Assembly (NCBI RefSeq): GCF_014192275.1
Contig: NZ_JACHXR010000009.1
Span: forward strand, 62,001 to 126,000
Direction of reading: 5' to 3'
Source: Halomonas stenophila
GTDB taxonomy: Bacteria > Pseudomonadota > Gammaproteobacteria > Pseudomonadales > Halomonadaceae
Length of the DNA stretch: 64,000 bases
Shown: positions 25,538 to 34,092 of the stretch, piece by piece
How the letters are laid out: the number at the start of each line of letters is the position of its first letter
Numbering within the stretch: the stretch's first letter is position 1
Notes under the pieces: generated by a model
What the model was told of the DNA's origin: nothing
The model's database searches: none
What the model saw: only the letters and a program-made list of their open reading frames with translations
Translations under genes and position numbers: made by a program

Positions 25538-26866
25538 TCAGAGTTCCCTGCCGGCCTGCCACTCTTTCCAGGCCAAGGTCGAGCGCACGCCCAGGCCGAG
25601 GAAGGGTTCGGGTGGATTGGCGACCGGCTTGGGTTGTTTCAGCATGATGTCGAGCAGTTCGCTCTCCACGCCGAGCGCATACTCGGCGATCAACTTGCCG
25701 GAGATGGTGCCGCGGGTCAGGCCCAGCCCGTTCTGGCAGACGGCGCTGAAGACCCCGGGGGCGAGTTCACCGAATGGCGTGCCTCCGTTACGGGATACGC
25801 ACAACGCGCCGCCCCAGGTGTACTCCAGCTCGACGCCCGGTAGCATCGGGAAGCGCTGGTCGAACGAACGCTGATGAGCGATGCGCACGCGCTCCAACCG
25901 GCCCGCACTGGTACTGACACGCGGGTTATAGGTGAAGGAGTTGCGGATGCAGATCCGCCCGTCCCGCATCCGACGCACCGTGGTGCCCATCGGGTCCGCC
26001 GGGGTCAGCCCCCAACTTTCCTCACCACCGAGTGCCGCGAGTTGCTGCGGATCGAGCGGCCGGGTCAGACTGCCGTAGGTGTATACGGGCAGAATGCGCC
26101 CCTTGAGGCCGAGCTGGCCGAACTGGGCAGCGTAGGCGTTGTTGGCAAGCACCAGCCGCGGCGCCTTGAGTCGTCCCTGGTCGGTGATCAGGGTATGCAG
26201 CTTGCCGACCTCGATATCGCGCACCGGCGTGTCCTCATAGAGACACACGTTCTCCGGCAGGGTCGCCCCGAGGCCGCGCACGAGGGCAGCCGGATGGACC
26301 AGCACGGCACCCGGGGCATGCAGCCCCGTCCGGTAGAAATCGGTCCCCGTCACCGCCTGCATTTCACGGGCATCGAGTACCCGGTAGGGCTCGCCGAGAG
26401 CCGACAGCCCTCTGGCGAAGGTCTCGAGGGCACGTTGCCCATGGTCCTCGACGGCCCCATGCAGTTTGCCCTGCTCCTGCCAGTCACAGTCGATGCCGTG
26501 GCGCCGCACCACCTCGCGCATGTAATCGATCGCCCCGCGGTTGAGGCGAATCTTCTGGCGATCACCGGTCCGGTCGCCGGTGTAGTCATGCGACGTCAGA
26601 TCATGCGGCAAGTCGATCATGAAACCGGAATTGCGGCCGGCAGCACCGAAACCGACTCGCCTGGCCTCCACCAGGGCGATGGCGGCATTCGGCTGCAGCT
26701 CGGCCAGGCGCCGCGCCGCGGCCAGTCCGGCCAGCCCGGCTCCCAGTACCACCCAGTCGGCCTTCACCTCGCCCTTGAGCGACACGGGAGGCGGCGGCGT
26801 GGGGAGTGTTTCATACCAACCGCAGTGCCCGTCGTTCTGGGGCAGGTGATGACATGTCAGCTGCAT
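25538..26866 (-). CDS. FAD-dependent oxidoreductase (D-hydroxyproline or amine oxidase candidate)
   Basis: Flavoprotein of 442 residues in the DAO superfamily, starting MQLTCHHLPQNDGHCGWYE, with WVVLGAGLAGLAAARRL, GFGAAGRNSGFMIDLPHDL and a C-terminal QNGLGLTRGTISGKL. Clearly paralogous to the proteins of 11751 and 31220. It sits between the DapA-family gene and the aldehyde dehydrogenase. In known hydroxyproline pathways an FAD oxidase converts cis-4-hydroxy-D-proline to pyrroline-4-hydroxy-2-carboxylate, the substrate of the DapA-type deaminase encoded just upstream. That role fits the context, but the PuuB-like sequence also allows amine oxidation. Confidence 0.83.
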   Translation of the reverse strand: MQLTCHHLPQNDGHCGWYETLPTPPPPVSLKGEVKADWVVLGAGLAGLAAARRLAELQPNAAIALVEARRVGFGAAGRNSGFMIDLPHDLTSHDYTGDRTGDRQKIRLNRGAIDYMREVVRRHGIDCDWQEQGKLHGAVEDHGQRALETFARGLSALGEPYRVLDAREMQAVTGTDFYRTGLHAPGAVLVHPAALVRGLGATLPENVCLYEDTPVRDIEVGKLHTLITDQGRLKAPRLVLANNAYAAQFGQLGLKGRILPVYTYGSLTRPLDPQQLAALGGEESWGLTPADPMGTTVRRMRDGRICIRNSFTYNPRVSTSAGRLERVRIAHQRSFDQRFPMLPGVELEYTWGGALCVSRNGGTPFGELAPGVFSAVCQNGLGLTRGTISGKLIAEYALGVESELLDIMLKQPKPVANPPEPFLGLGVRSTLAWKEWQAGREL

Positions 26867-26890
26867 GGGTCGACCCTCCAGCGCCGGTCA

Positions 26891-27781
26891 TCAACCGCGG
26901 TGTTGAACCAGCGCATCGTAGGTGCGCTTGAAGCTGGCCTTCTCTTCATCGTTCAGCGGCATCAGCGGAGACCGCGCCGGCCCGACGGGCAGCCCTTCCA
27001 GCTCACAGCCGTGCTTGATGTACTGGCAGAACTTGCCACCCTGCTCGAGCAGGTTGAGCATCGGCAGCAGGCGGGTGGCGATCTCGCGACCGGCCACGAA
27101 GTCCTGGTCGACGACGCAGGCCTGGTAGAGCGCCACGTGCTCGGGCGCCAGGAAGTTGGAGGCCCCGCCGACCCAGCTGCGCGCGCCCCAGACGAAGAAC
27201 TCCAGGACCTGGTCGTCCATGCCGCAGCTCACCTGGAGCTGGTCGCTGAACTCGTTGATCAAGGCATGCATGCGCTCGATCGAGCCGGTGCTTTCCTTGA
27301 TTGCCTGGATGTTGGGGCGATCACGCAATGCTTCGATGAGTTCGAGTTCCATCGGGACGCCGGTGCGATCGGGGAAGTTGTAGAGCATGATCGGCATGTC
27401 GAGGGCATCATCGACGCGCTGGATATGCTTCAGCAGCTCGTCCTGCGCCGGCTGGCAGTAGTAGGGCGCCGCCACCAGGATGGCATCGAAGCCGGCGGCC
27501 TTGGCATGCTGGCCGAGTTCCAGGCTGTCCTCGGTAGTGGTGGCGTTGACCCCCGCCATGATCGGGATGCGACCCTTGGCATGCTGCGCGACATAGTCGA
27601 ACACCTGCTTGCGCTCGTCCTTGCTGAGCGCGTAATACTCGCCGGTCGTGCCACCAATGATCAGGCCATGAACCCCTTGATTAATCAGGGTATCGATCAC
27701 CTTGCCCAAGGTTTCAAACTGGATGCTGTTGTCCTTGGCAAAGGGTGTGACGACGGGTGTCCAGATGCCATCGAAATTCAT
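26891..27781 (-). CDS. Dihydrodipicolinate synthase family: probable pyrroline-4-hydroxy-2-carboxylate deaminase
   Basis: TIM-barrel lyase of 296 residues from the ATG at 27781 (MNFDGIWTPVVTPF). It has the GGTTGEYYAL phosphate-loop-like motif, the tyrosine in YNFPDRTGV and the Schiff-base lysine in IQAIKEST. In hydroxyproline degradation this family deaminates and dehydrates pyrroline-4-hydroxy-2-carboxylate to 2-oxoglutarate semialdehyde. The adjacent FAD oxidase and aldehyde dehydrogenase, and the epimerase a few kb away, support that role over lysine synthesis. It is first in its operon; its leader contains a small perfect hairpin (27815-27829). Confidence 0.85.
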   Translation of the reverse strand: MNFDGIWTPVVTPFAKDNSIQFETLGKVIDTLINQGVHGLIIGGTTGEYYALSKDERKQVFDYVAQHAKGRIPIMAGVNATTTEDSLELGQHAKAAGFDAILVAAPYYCQPAQDELLKHIQRVDDALDMPIMLYNFPDRTGVPMELELIEALRDRPNIQAIKESTGSIERMHALINEFSDQLQVSCGMDDQVLEFFVWGARSWVGGASNFLAPEHVALYQACVVDQDFVAGREIATRLLPMLNLLEQGGKFCQYIKHGCELEGLPVGPARSPLMPLNDEEKASFKRTYDALVQHRG

Positions 27782-28514
27782 AGTGTCACCTTTGTTGTAT
27801 AGGATGTTGCGATAAAGCCCGTCGGGCTTGTCTCCCAGAGTAAAGAGCCGTGTGCCTCCTCGAAAGAAACCTTTTTTACCGACAATCAATGACTGGATGT
27901 TATGGTGATGCCTACCCTTCACCCGACAGCCCCGCTCGTCTCCTGACTCGGTCCTCGACAATCCACGCGGCTCTGCGTAGAAGACAGGCATCACGCCGCG
28001 CGTATCAACGTGACCTCGAGAAAGAGCAGGGAAAAGACGGCGAGAAACAGCGTCGAAGCTTCGCCGCCTCTCAACCGGTTTTCGGATAACCTATCGGTCA
28101 CATCAGCCGCTCGATGTCCTGACCTTCCGCTGAGTGGCTGGGGATGTGACGTCAGGACGTTTGTTGCTTGAGAGGATGTCCCGTGATGGCTGGAACGATG
28201 CCAGAAAGGAAGGATGGTTCTCTTCGAGGTACCCGGCTCCATGCAGGCGTCATGCCATGGCCAGGGTGACGGAAGGTATCACCAGTGAAGGGTTTATTGT
28301 TCACTTGTTGTCGCTTTTGCCGTCTCGCGCTCGGCACATCAGCGACGGACACTCGACCACCGAGCTCGGGGCTTTCGTCCGTCTATCGCCTGCGGGGACT
28401 TTCGGTTAGCCTATGATAAGCATGGCCATCTTGTTATGCGGTTGTCACGAGTCTAGGCAGGCCGGCTTCATAGTGAAAATGACTTTTCCTCCAGAGTGTT
28501 GATGACCTCCCGTT
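27782..28514. other. Divergent intergenic region with hairpin
   Basis: About 730 bp between the deaminase gene (minus) and the LysR gene (plus). It holds a perfect hairpin AAGCCCG-T-CGGGCTT (27815-27829) in the leader of the minus-strand operon and the operator-like palindrome at 28474-28490. Bases 27850-28440 contain only short frames that I cannot assign to any family; they may be decayed coding sequence. Confidence 0.5.
28474..28490. promoter_or_regulatory. Palindromic operator candidate, copy 2
   Basis: TGAAAATGACTTTTCCT differs at only two of 17 positions from the palindrome at 23846-23862. It ends 24 bases before the LysR start codon, so a protein bound here would control that gene, consistent with autoregulation. 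Confidence 0.5.
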
Positions 28515-29492
28515 ATGACAAAGCACACCGATCCCGACCAGACCCTCCTCAAGATGCCCTCGCTGAGGGCCGTGAAGTCCTTCGTGGCGGCTGCGCGCTA
28601 CCAGAACTTCACCCGGGCCGCCGAGGCCCTATGCGTGACCCAGGCCGCCATCAGCCGACAGATCCGGGAGCTCGAGAGCTATCTCGGCACGGAACTGTTC
28701 CTGCGGGCGGGACGCTCGGTGGAGCTGACCACAGCCGGGTCGATCTTCTTCGATGCGGCCCAGCTGTCGTTCATCAACATCGCCCAGGCGGCGGAGCGTA
28801 TCCGCAAGGACCACGGCGCCGCCGCCAAGCACACCCTGACCCTGTGCTGTTCGCCCGCCTTCTCGGCACTGTGGATGTCGCACCGACTTCCCAGCTTCTT
28901 CAGCGCCAACCCGGATATCGACCTCAACCTGGTGACGACCCAGAACTTCCTCTCCCTGGAGCCGGGGATCTATCCCGATATCTTCATCACCAAGATGGCC
29001 AGGGTCCGCGAGGGTTACCGCAGTTTGCCGCTGTTCCATGACGTGATCTACCCGGTGTGTACACCTCGCTACCTCGAGGCACACCCCGAGACTCGCACTC
29101 TCGAGGGGCTGCGGGACGGGGTGCTGCTCAACCTGAGCCCTTATGGGCGCTCCCAGGTCTCCGAGCACGTGGATTGGGGAGTGTGGCTGGCCATCCATCA
29201 CCTGGACATCGAGGACCGCTCCCGGGAGGGCCCCCACTTCTTCAACGCCAACGACTACAACCTGCTGATCCAGATGGTACTCAATGACCAGGGCGTGGCG
29301 CTGGGCTGGGACCACCTGGTGGGACCGCTCGTCGAGCAGGGACGCCTGGTCCGCCCGGTCGAGCAGGAGGTCGTCCTGGAAGAGACGCACCACTATCTGG
29401 CCTATCGGGAGGACAAGGCCGACGACGCGGCACTCGACCGCTTCCGGCAGTGGTTCCTCGATCACAGCGGTGCCCCGGCGGAGCGCCCCTGA
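28515..29492 (+). CDS. LysR-family transcriptional regulator
   Basis: Regulator of 325 residues. The N-terminal winged helix-turn-helix (SLRAVKSFVAAARYQNFTRAAEALCVTQAAISRQI, residues about 14-50 in two parts) is followed by a periplasmic-binding-protein-like effector domain (LTLCCSPAFSALWMSHRLPSF and onward). The family is the GcvA-like group. It is divergent from the deaminase-oxidase-dehydrogenase operon, the usual place for its activator. A palindrome shared with the TRAP-epimerase operon lies just upstream, so it may control both operons. The effector is probably hydroxyproline or an intermediate, by inference. Confidence 0.88.
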   Translation: MTKHTDPDQTLLKMPSLRAVKSFVAAARYQNFTRAAEALCVTQAAISRQIRELESYLGTELFLRAGRSVELTTAGSIFFDAAQLSFINIAQAAERIRKDHGAAAKHTLTLCCSPAFSALWMSHRLPSFFSANPDIDLNLVTTQNFLSLEPGIYPDIFITKMARVREGYRSLPLFHDVIYPVCTPRYLEAHPETRTLEGLRDGVLLNLSPYGRSQVSEHVDWGVWLAIHHLDIEDRSREGPHFFNANDYNLLIQMVLNDQGVALGWDHLVGPLVEQGRLVRPVEQEVVLEETHHYLAYREDKADDAALDRFRQWFLDHSGAPAERP

Positions 29493-29533
29493 GGCAGACG
29501 CCCTGGGGGTCAGGACGCCAGTGACCCGGGGAC

Positions 29534-30252
29534 TCAGGTCAGCCCCAAGTCCCCCACCTCCCGGGGCACGGTGTCGAGCAGCCACTCGCGGAAGGCGCGC
29601 ACGCCGCGTCGTTGCAAGCGCATCTCGCCGGGCTCGAGCAGGCAGAAGCGTGCTTGGGTACGCAATACCGTCTCCACCGGCCGCACCAGTTGGCTCCAGC
29701 TCAGTGCTACTCCCTGATCCATCATCGCCGCCTGGACCAGCATCGAGTAGCTGTTGATGTTGAGCCGCCGCCGCGGCGGACGGGACATCACCCCCACCTC
29801 GGTGAGCCACTGCTTCCAGCTCATCCAGTCTTGGTCGGCGTCCTCCAGCGACAGCTGGGTGCAGTCGAGCAGGGCCTCGGGGCCCGGGAAGTGACCGTAC
29901 GTCTCCAGGTAGCGGGGACTGCAGACCGGGAAGACCTCCTCATGGAAGAGGGTCGTGGCCTGCTGCATGGCGGCGGGCGGGGTCCGAGCACCTCCTCGGT
30001 GATGGATGCGATGTCGATGAGCGCATGATGGATCGCCTGGGCATAGCGCTGCTCCATGGGGGTGAGCGTGACGCTGCGGTTGGCCCGCGCGAAGAGCGGC
30101 TTGCCCAGGTAGCCCTCGAGGCTGCGCACCTGGCGACTGATGGCTCCCTGGGTCACGTGGAGTTCCTCGGCCGCCTGGGTGAAGCTGAGGTGCCGGGCCG
30201 CCGATTCGAAGGCCACGAGGCTATTCAGGGGAGGCAAGGGGCTGATCTTCAT
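29534..30252 (-). pseudogene. LysR-family regulator pseudogene (copy of 37190-38116)
   Basis: The start (MKISPLPPLNSLVAFESAA) and DNA-binding domain match the LysR protein of 37190-38116 closely through about residue 85. About 80 codons are then missing with a frameshift, after which RTPPAAMQQATTLFHEEV rejoins the family. A second, 30-bp deletion removes ten residues between SQL and VRP; in the intact gene this block is bracketed by ACCAG(C/T)TGG repeats. The C-terminus (EVGDLGLT) is intact. It retains the HTH but lacks much of the effector domain. Confidence 0.85.
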
Positions 30253-30328
30253 GGTGATTCGGCATCGACCATTGTCCCGGTGGCAGGCTTGTCGAGTTTA
30301 CGCCTCCCGCCGACGCGACGCGCCTAGC
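30253..30328. repeat. Copy of the LysR upstream region and EamA gene 3' tip
   Basis: Corresponds to 38117-38195 with several substitutions and small length differences (shared words CATCGACC, GAGTTTACGCCTCCCG and GCCTAGC). The match stops at the EamA stop codon, where IS630 sequence begins. This marks the right edge of the left duplicated copy. Confidence 0.75.
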
Positions 30329-30797
30329 GCCTGGACCTGGCTCTTCTCATCCACGCACAAGACCAGGGCCTTGTCGGGAGGGTTGAGATACAGGCCCACG
30401 ATGTCACGCACCTTTTCGACGAGAAAGGGATCGTTCGACAACTTGAACGTCTTGATCCGGTGTGGCTGCAAGCCGAACAACTGGAAGTAACGGTGGACCT
30501 GGCTTTTGGAAATGCCGGTGGCTTCCGCGACACTGCGCGTCGTCCAATGCGTGTGTTGGGCGGGAATTGCTCCAGCACCGTCGAGATCATGGTCGCCACG
30601 CGCTCATCGTCAATGCTCCGGGGCCGCCCCTCACGCAGCTCGTCGTAAAGACCGGCCAGCCCTGCCTGACGCAACCGGGTTCGCCACCGCGAGACGGTGG
30701 GACGTGTCGTCTCACACGCCTTGGCAATCTCTGCCGTATGCACACCGTTTGCCGACAACAGAATGATGTGGGCACGACCCACCAAGCCATGCGGCAA
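30329..30797 (-). mobile_element. IS630-family transposase fragment, truncated and frameshifted
   Basis: The N-terminal part in one frame (PHGLVGRAHIILLSANG, then helix-turn-helix RPTVSRWRTRLRQAGL and GRPRSIDDERVATM) continues after a frameshift near 30563 as THWTTRSVAEATGISKSQ, FGLQPHRIKTFKLS and ALVLCVDEKSQVQAL. The last holds the first catalytic aspartate of the IS630 DDE triad. The sequence ends there, so the remaining catalytic residues and both inverted repeats are gone. The fragment sits exactly at the joint between the two duplicated segments. Confidence 0.85.
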
Positions 30798-31076
30798 CGA
30801 ACGCGTCTAGAAGTGGCGGCCGCGTCGCGAGGAGTGACGGAGCTAGGCCAGCCCGCTCAGGGCCTTCTAGTTGCCCGGATAGAGGATATAGCCGAACAGC
30901 GCCCGGCCGCCGTAGACCAGCTCGGTGCCCTCGGGGATCCACAGCATCTGGCCGGGTGTCACCCTATGGGTCTCGCCGGCGGCGGTGACCTCGAGCTCGC
31001 CCTCGATGACGAAGATCACCTCGTCGTAGAGCACCGTCCAGGCCACCTCGGCGCCCTCCCAGTGGGCGAAGCCGGC
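30792..31076. repeat. Direct repeat, right copy (NHL 3' tip plus cupin)
   Basis: Same 285 bp as 3449-3733, four differences. Here only the last 46 bases of the NHL gene are present (with an in-frame TAG replacing CAG), directly abutting the IS630 fragment, while the cupin gene is complete. Confidence 0.95.
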
Positions 31077-31205
31077 GCCCATGGTCTCGCTCAGGGCGGT
31101 GTCCACGGTGCGGCCGATCTCGGCGTGCCCGGGCGGCCCGCCACGATGGCGGAAAGTGGTGTCACGGTGGTCGAACTTGATGGCGCGGATGGGGGTATCG
31201 CCCAT
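30867..31205 (-). CDS. EutQ-like cupin-domain protein
   Basis: Protein of 112 residues from the ATG at 31205 (MGDTPIRAIKF), with AGGAAA upstream. The barrel reads FAHWEGAEVAWTVLYDEVIFVIEGELEV then TPGQMLWIPEGTELVYGG, as in the ethanolamine-utilisation EutQ/DUF861 group. It lacks the usual histidine pair, so a classic metal site is doubtful. It lies 14 bp after the FAD oxidase gene and is the last gene of the Rieske operon. Its near-perfect repeat at 3524 survives only as a fusion. Confidence 0.8.
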   Translation of the reverse strand: MGDTPIRAIKFDHRDTTFRHRGGPPGHAEIGRTVDTALSETMGAGFAHWEGAEVAWTVLYDEVIFVIEGELEVTAAGETHRVTPGQMLWIPEGTELVYGGRALFGYILYPGN

Positions 31206-31219
31206 GGTGGTGGGTTTCC

Positions 31220-32539
31220 TTAGAGTTCGCTGCGGCTGGCCCAGGCCGCCTGCTTCATGCGTGTCTTCACGCCGACGCTGAGGAAGGGCTCCGGCGGGTT
31301 GAGCGCCGGCTTGCCGGAGACCGCCAGCATGTCGGCCAGTTGGGCGGAATCCTGTCCCGTGGCGAGCTCCGCCAGCAGCTTGCCGGAGATGGTGCCCCTG
31401 GCCGCGCCGACGCTCTGGTGGACGCCGGACATCCAGGCGTTGTCGCCGACCCGGCCGAAGAAGGCCGTGTAGTTGCGCGACAGCCCGCAGGCCCCACCCC
31501 AGGTCGCCTCGAAGGGCACATGGGCCAGCGTCGGGTAGCGGGCCTCGAAGGAGTCGCGGTGTCCCCGGCGGATCCGGGTCCGCTCGGACAGGTCGTCGTG
31601 ATAGCGCGGCACGAAGCGGTACTGGTTGCGGATGATCAGCCGCCGGTCCGGGGTCAGGCGCACCGTGGTGCCGGCATGGTCGGCGGGCGTGAGGCCGAAG
31701 TGATGGGGTACCGCGGAGAACAGCGTCATCTCCTCGTCGGTCAACGCCCGGGTCATGCTGGCGAAGGTCATCACCGGCAACATGCGGTGCTTGAGGAAAC
31801 CGAATTCCCGGGAATAGATGTTGGACCCCAGCAGCAGGTTGGTGGCCCGCACCTCGCCTTCCGGCGTCGTGGCACACCATTGCCCACCCGAGCGGTTCAG
31901 GCTCACCACCGGGGTGTGTTCGAAGAGCTCGGCATTGTCCGGCAGGGTGTCGCCCAGTCCGCGCACCAGGGCGGCGGGCTGCATCAGGGCGGTGTTGGCC
32001 GTGTAGATGGCCGCGGCGTAGTGGTGGGTGCCGAGGATCGGCGCCAGTTCATCGCGTTCCAGGCGACGGTAGGGATAGTCGAAGTCGCGGAGCAATGTCT
32101 CGTAGTGGTCGAGGTACTTGAGGCCCCGCTCGCCCACCGCCCCCTGGTACTTGCCGGCCCGCGACCAGCCACAGTCGATACCGTGGCGCCGGACCAGGGT
32201 CTCCAGGTCGTCCACCGCCGCGCGGTTGAGCGACAACAACTGTTGCTTGCATGCCAGGTCGTCGCCCTCGAGGTCGCGCTTGTGGGGGAGATCGATGACG
32301 AAGCCGGTATTGCGCCCGGAGGCGCCCTGGCCCACCCGCAGGGCCTCGAGCAGCACCACGCGCTCGCCGGGGCGCAGCTCGGCGACGCGCCGGGCCGCGG
32401 CCAGGCCGGTGAAGCCGGCACCGATCACCAGCCAGTCGGCGGTCTCGCTGGAGTTGAGACAACGCGCCGGTGCCGGGGCGTCGAGCAGCTGGTACCAGCC
32501 ATTGCACTTGTCGTCACGGGGAATCGTTGTTTGTGACAT
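31220..32539 (-). CDS. FAD-dependent oxidoreductase (PuuB-like amine oxidase)
   Basis: Flavoprotein of 439 residues starting MSQTTIPRDDKCNGWYQLL, with WLVIGAGFTGLAAARRV, GQGASGRNTGFVIDLPHK and a C-terminal HQSVGAARGTISGKL. A GGAGG six bases before the ATG supports the start. Paralogous to 11751 and 25538. In an operon with a Rieske oxygenase, an aldehyde dehydrogenase, a rubredoxin/reductase fusion and a cupin. It would oxidise an amine, perhaps one released or demethylated by the Rieske enzyme. The exact substrate cannot be read from sequence. Confidence 0.84.
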   Translation of the reverse strand: MSQTTIPRDDKCNGWYQLLDAPAPARCLNSSETADWLVIGAGFTGLAAARRVAELRPGERVVLLEALRVGQGASGRNTGFVIDLPHKRDLEGDDLACKQQLLSLNRAAVDDLETLVRRHGIDCGWSRAGKYQGAVGERGLKYLDHYETLLRDFDYPYRRLERDELAPILGTHHYAAAIYTANTALMQPAALVRGLGDTLPDNAELFEHTPVVSLNRSGGQWCATTPEGEVRATNLLLGSNIYSREFGFLKHRMLPVMTFASMTRALTDEEMTLFSAVPHHFGLTPADHAGTTVRLTPDRRLIIRNQYRFVPRYHDDLSERTRIRRGHRDSFEARYPTLAHVPFEATWGGACGLSRNYTAFFGRVGDNAWMSGVHQSVGAARGTISGKLLAELATGQDSAQLADMLAVSGKPALNPPEPFLSVGVKTRMKQAAWASRSEL

Positions 32540-32693
32540 CCTGGACCTCCGCCGCGTCGGGGCGCGACGTCATCGCCGGGCGGGCCCGGCGGTTCGGAAG
32601 AAGGCGACGCCCGGTGGGCGCGCGTATCGACATGCAGCCCTGGAGAAAAGGCGCGTTACACACTTCTCGGGCGCCGCCGGTTCTTGTCGGGCC

Positions 32694-34082
32694 TCAGGCG
32701 GCCTGGGCCTGGCCACAGGCCTTGACCCAGTCGCTGCGCCGGGCCATCGCCACCTCACCGACCAGGGCAAAGCCCAGCAGCCGGCCGATGGCGTCATAGC
32801 CGCCGGCCTCGATGCCATCGGCCGTTTCGGTGACGCGCCAGTTCACCTCGCCCGAAGGCACCACCACGCAAACCGGCGCCGCCGGCGTCTTGACCATCAC
32901 CGGCATCACCGGATAGCTGACCGCCGTCGGGTCGCCCGTGAGCGTCGCCGCCAAGGCCCTCAGCCCGGCATTGATCGGTGCCAGGTAGGGCACCAGCTGG
33001 CCGTCGATCTCGACCGCGTCGCCCAGGGCATAGACGCCCGGCCGCGAGGTCGCGAGGCGGTCGTCCACCCGGATGCCACGACCGCAGTCGATGCCGGCCG
33101 AGCGGGCCAGGTCGACGTTGGGCGCCAGGCCCACGGCGCTGACCACCAGGTCCGCCTCGAGCTCGCTGCCGTCTGTGAGCATCAGCCGATGGCCGTCATC
33201 CTCGGCGGCCACACTCGCCACCGAGCGGGACAGGTGCCAGCCCACGCCCAGGGCCGCGAGCGCCTCGCGCAGTACCCGGCTGCCCGCCTCGGGCAGCAGT
33301 CGCGGCAGCGGCCGCTCGGCCAGCCCCACCACCTCGACCTTGTGGCCGGCCTGGGCCAGGTCATTGGCGAACTCGCAGCCGATCAGGCCGTCGCCGATGA
33401 TCACCACCCGCGCTTCACGGCCCAGGCAGTCGAGGCGGCGACGCATCTCGCGATAGTCGCCGCGGTCGTTGACCGAGAGCAGCGCGCCGGCCTCGCCCTC
33501 CACCGGGATGCGGATCGGGCTCGCCCCGGTGGCGAGCACCAGCTGGCCGTAGTCCAGTCCCCCGAGCCGGGTCACGATGCGCCTGGCTTCGGGGTCGATG
33601 CGCTGCACCGGGCAGAAGGCATACACCCGAATGTTCAGCCGCCGCTCGATGGCCAGTGCCGACTCGTCGAGCAGCGCCTCGGCGTCCTTGCCCAGGGCGA
33701 AGGCATTGGACAGTGCCGGCTTGGAGTACATCCCGCCGTCGTCGGCGGTGACCACATGGATCTCGCGCTCGGCGTCCCGGGCGCGCACCGCCTCGGCCAG
33801 GCCATAGCCGGCATGGCCGCTGCCGATGATCACCAGCGGGCCGGCCGGGGTCACGGCCGGCACGACCACGGCATCCACCAAGGGCGCCGATGCCGCCACT
33901 GCCGCGGGAGCATCGTCGGTGATCTCGATCATCTCGAAATCCGCCTTGCCCACGCCGCAGTCGGGGCATAGCCAATCCTCCGGCACGTCCTCCCAGCGGG
34001 TGCCCGGGGCGATGCCGTCGCTCGGCCAACCCTCGGCCTCGTCGTAGATCAGGCCGCAGATGATGCACAGCCACTTCTTCAT
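32694..34082 (-). CDS. Rubredoxin fused to FAD/NAD(P) rubredoxin reductase
   Basis: Protein of 462 residues from the ATG at 34082. Residues about 1-55 form a rubredoxin with two cysteine pairs ([15 protein letters not shown] and [13 protein letters not shown]). After an alanine/valine-rich linker comes an AlkT-type reductase: FAD motif [19 protein letters not shown] motif [17 protein letters not shown] and the late ALGDAVEID. It would carry electrons from NAD(P)H through FAD to its own rubredoxin. It is encoded between the aldehyde dehydrogenase and the FAD oxidase, and no other reductase lies near the Rieske oxygenase. Self-contained electron supply to that oxygenase is the natural reading but unproven. 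Rubredoxin is N-terminal here. Confidence 0.9.
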   Translation of the reverse strand: MKKWLCIICGLIYDEAEGWPSDGIAPGTRWEDVPEDWLCPDCGVGKADFEMIEITDDAPAAVAASAPLVDAVVVPAVTPAGPLVIIGSGHAGYGLAEAVRARDAEREIHVVTADDGGMYSKPALSNAFALGKDAEALLDESALAIERRLNIRVYAFCPVQRIDPEARRIVTRLGGLDYGQLVLATGASPIRIPVEGEAGALLSVNDRGDYREMRRRLDCLGREARVVIIGDGLIGCEFANDLAQAGHKVEVVGLAERPLPRLLPEAGSRVLREALAALGVGWHLSRSVASVAAEDDGHRLMLTDGSELEADLVVSAVGLAPNVDLARSAGIDCGRGIRVDDRLATSRPGVYALGDAVEIDGQLVPYLAPINAGLRALAATLTGDPTAVSYPVMPVMVKTPAAPVCVVVPSGEVNWRVTETADGIEAGGYDAIGRLLGFALVGEVAMARRSDWVKACGQAQAA

Positions 34083-34092
34083 GGGGACCTCC

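Noticed and set aside
25874..27802. A 642-codon plus-strand frame
   Set aside because: Antisense to the FAD oxidase and DapA-family genes, both of which have complete catalytic motifs and ribosome-binding sites.
32118..33971. A 617-codon plus-strand frame
   Set aside because: Antisense to the FAD oxidase and rubredoxin fusion; repetitive His/Arg/Gln-rich translation without recognisable domain.
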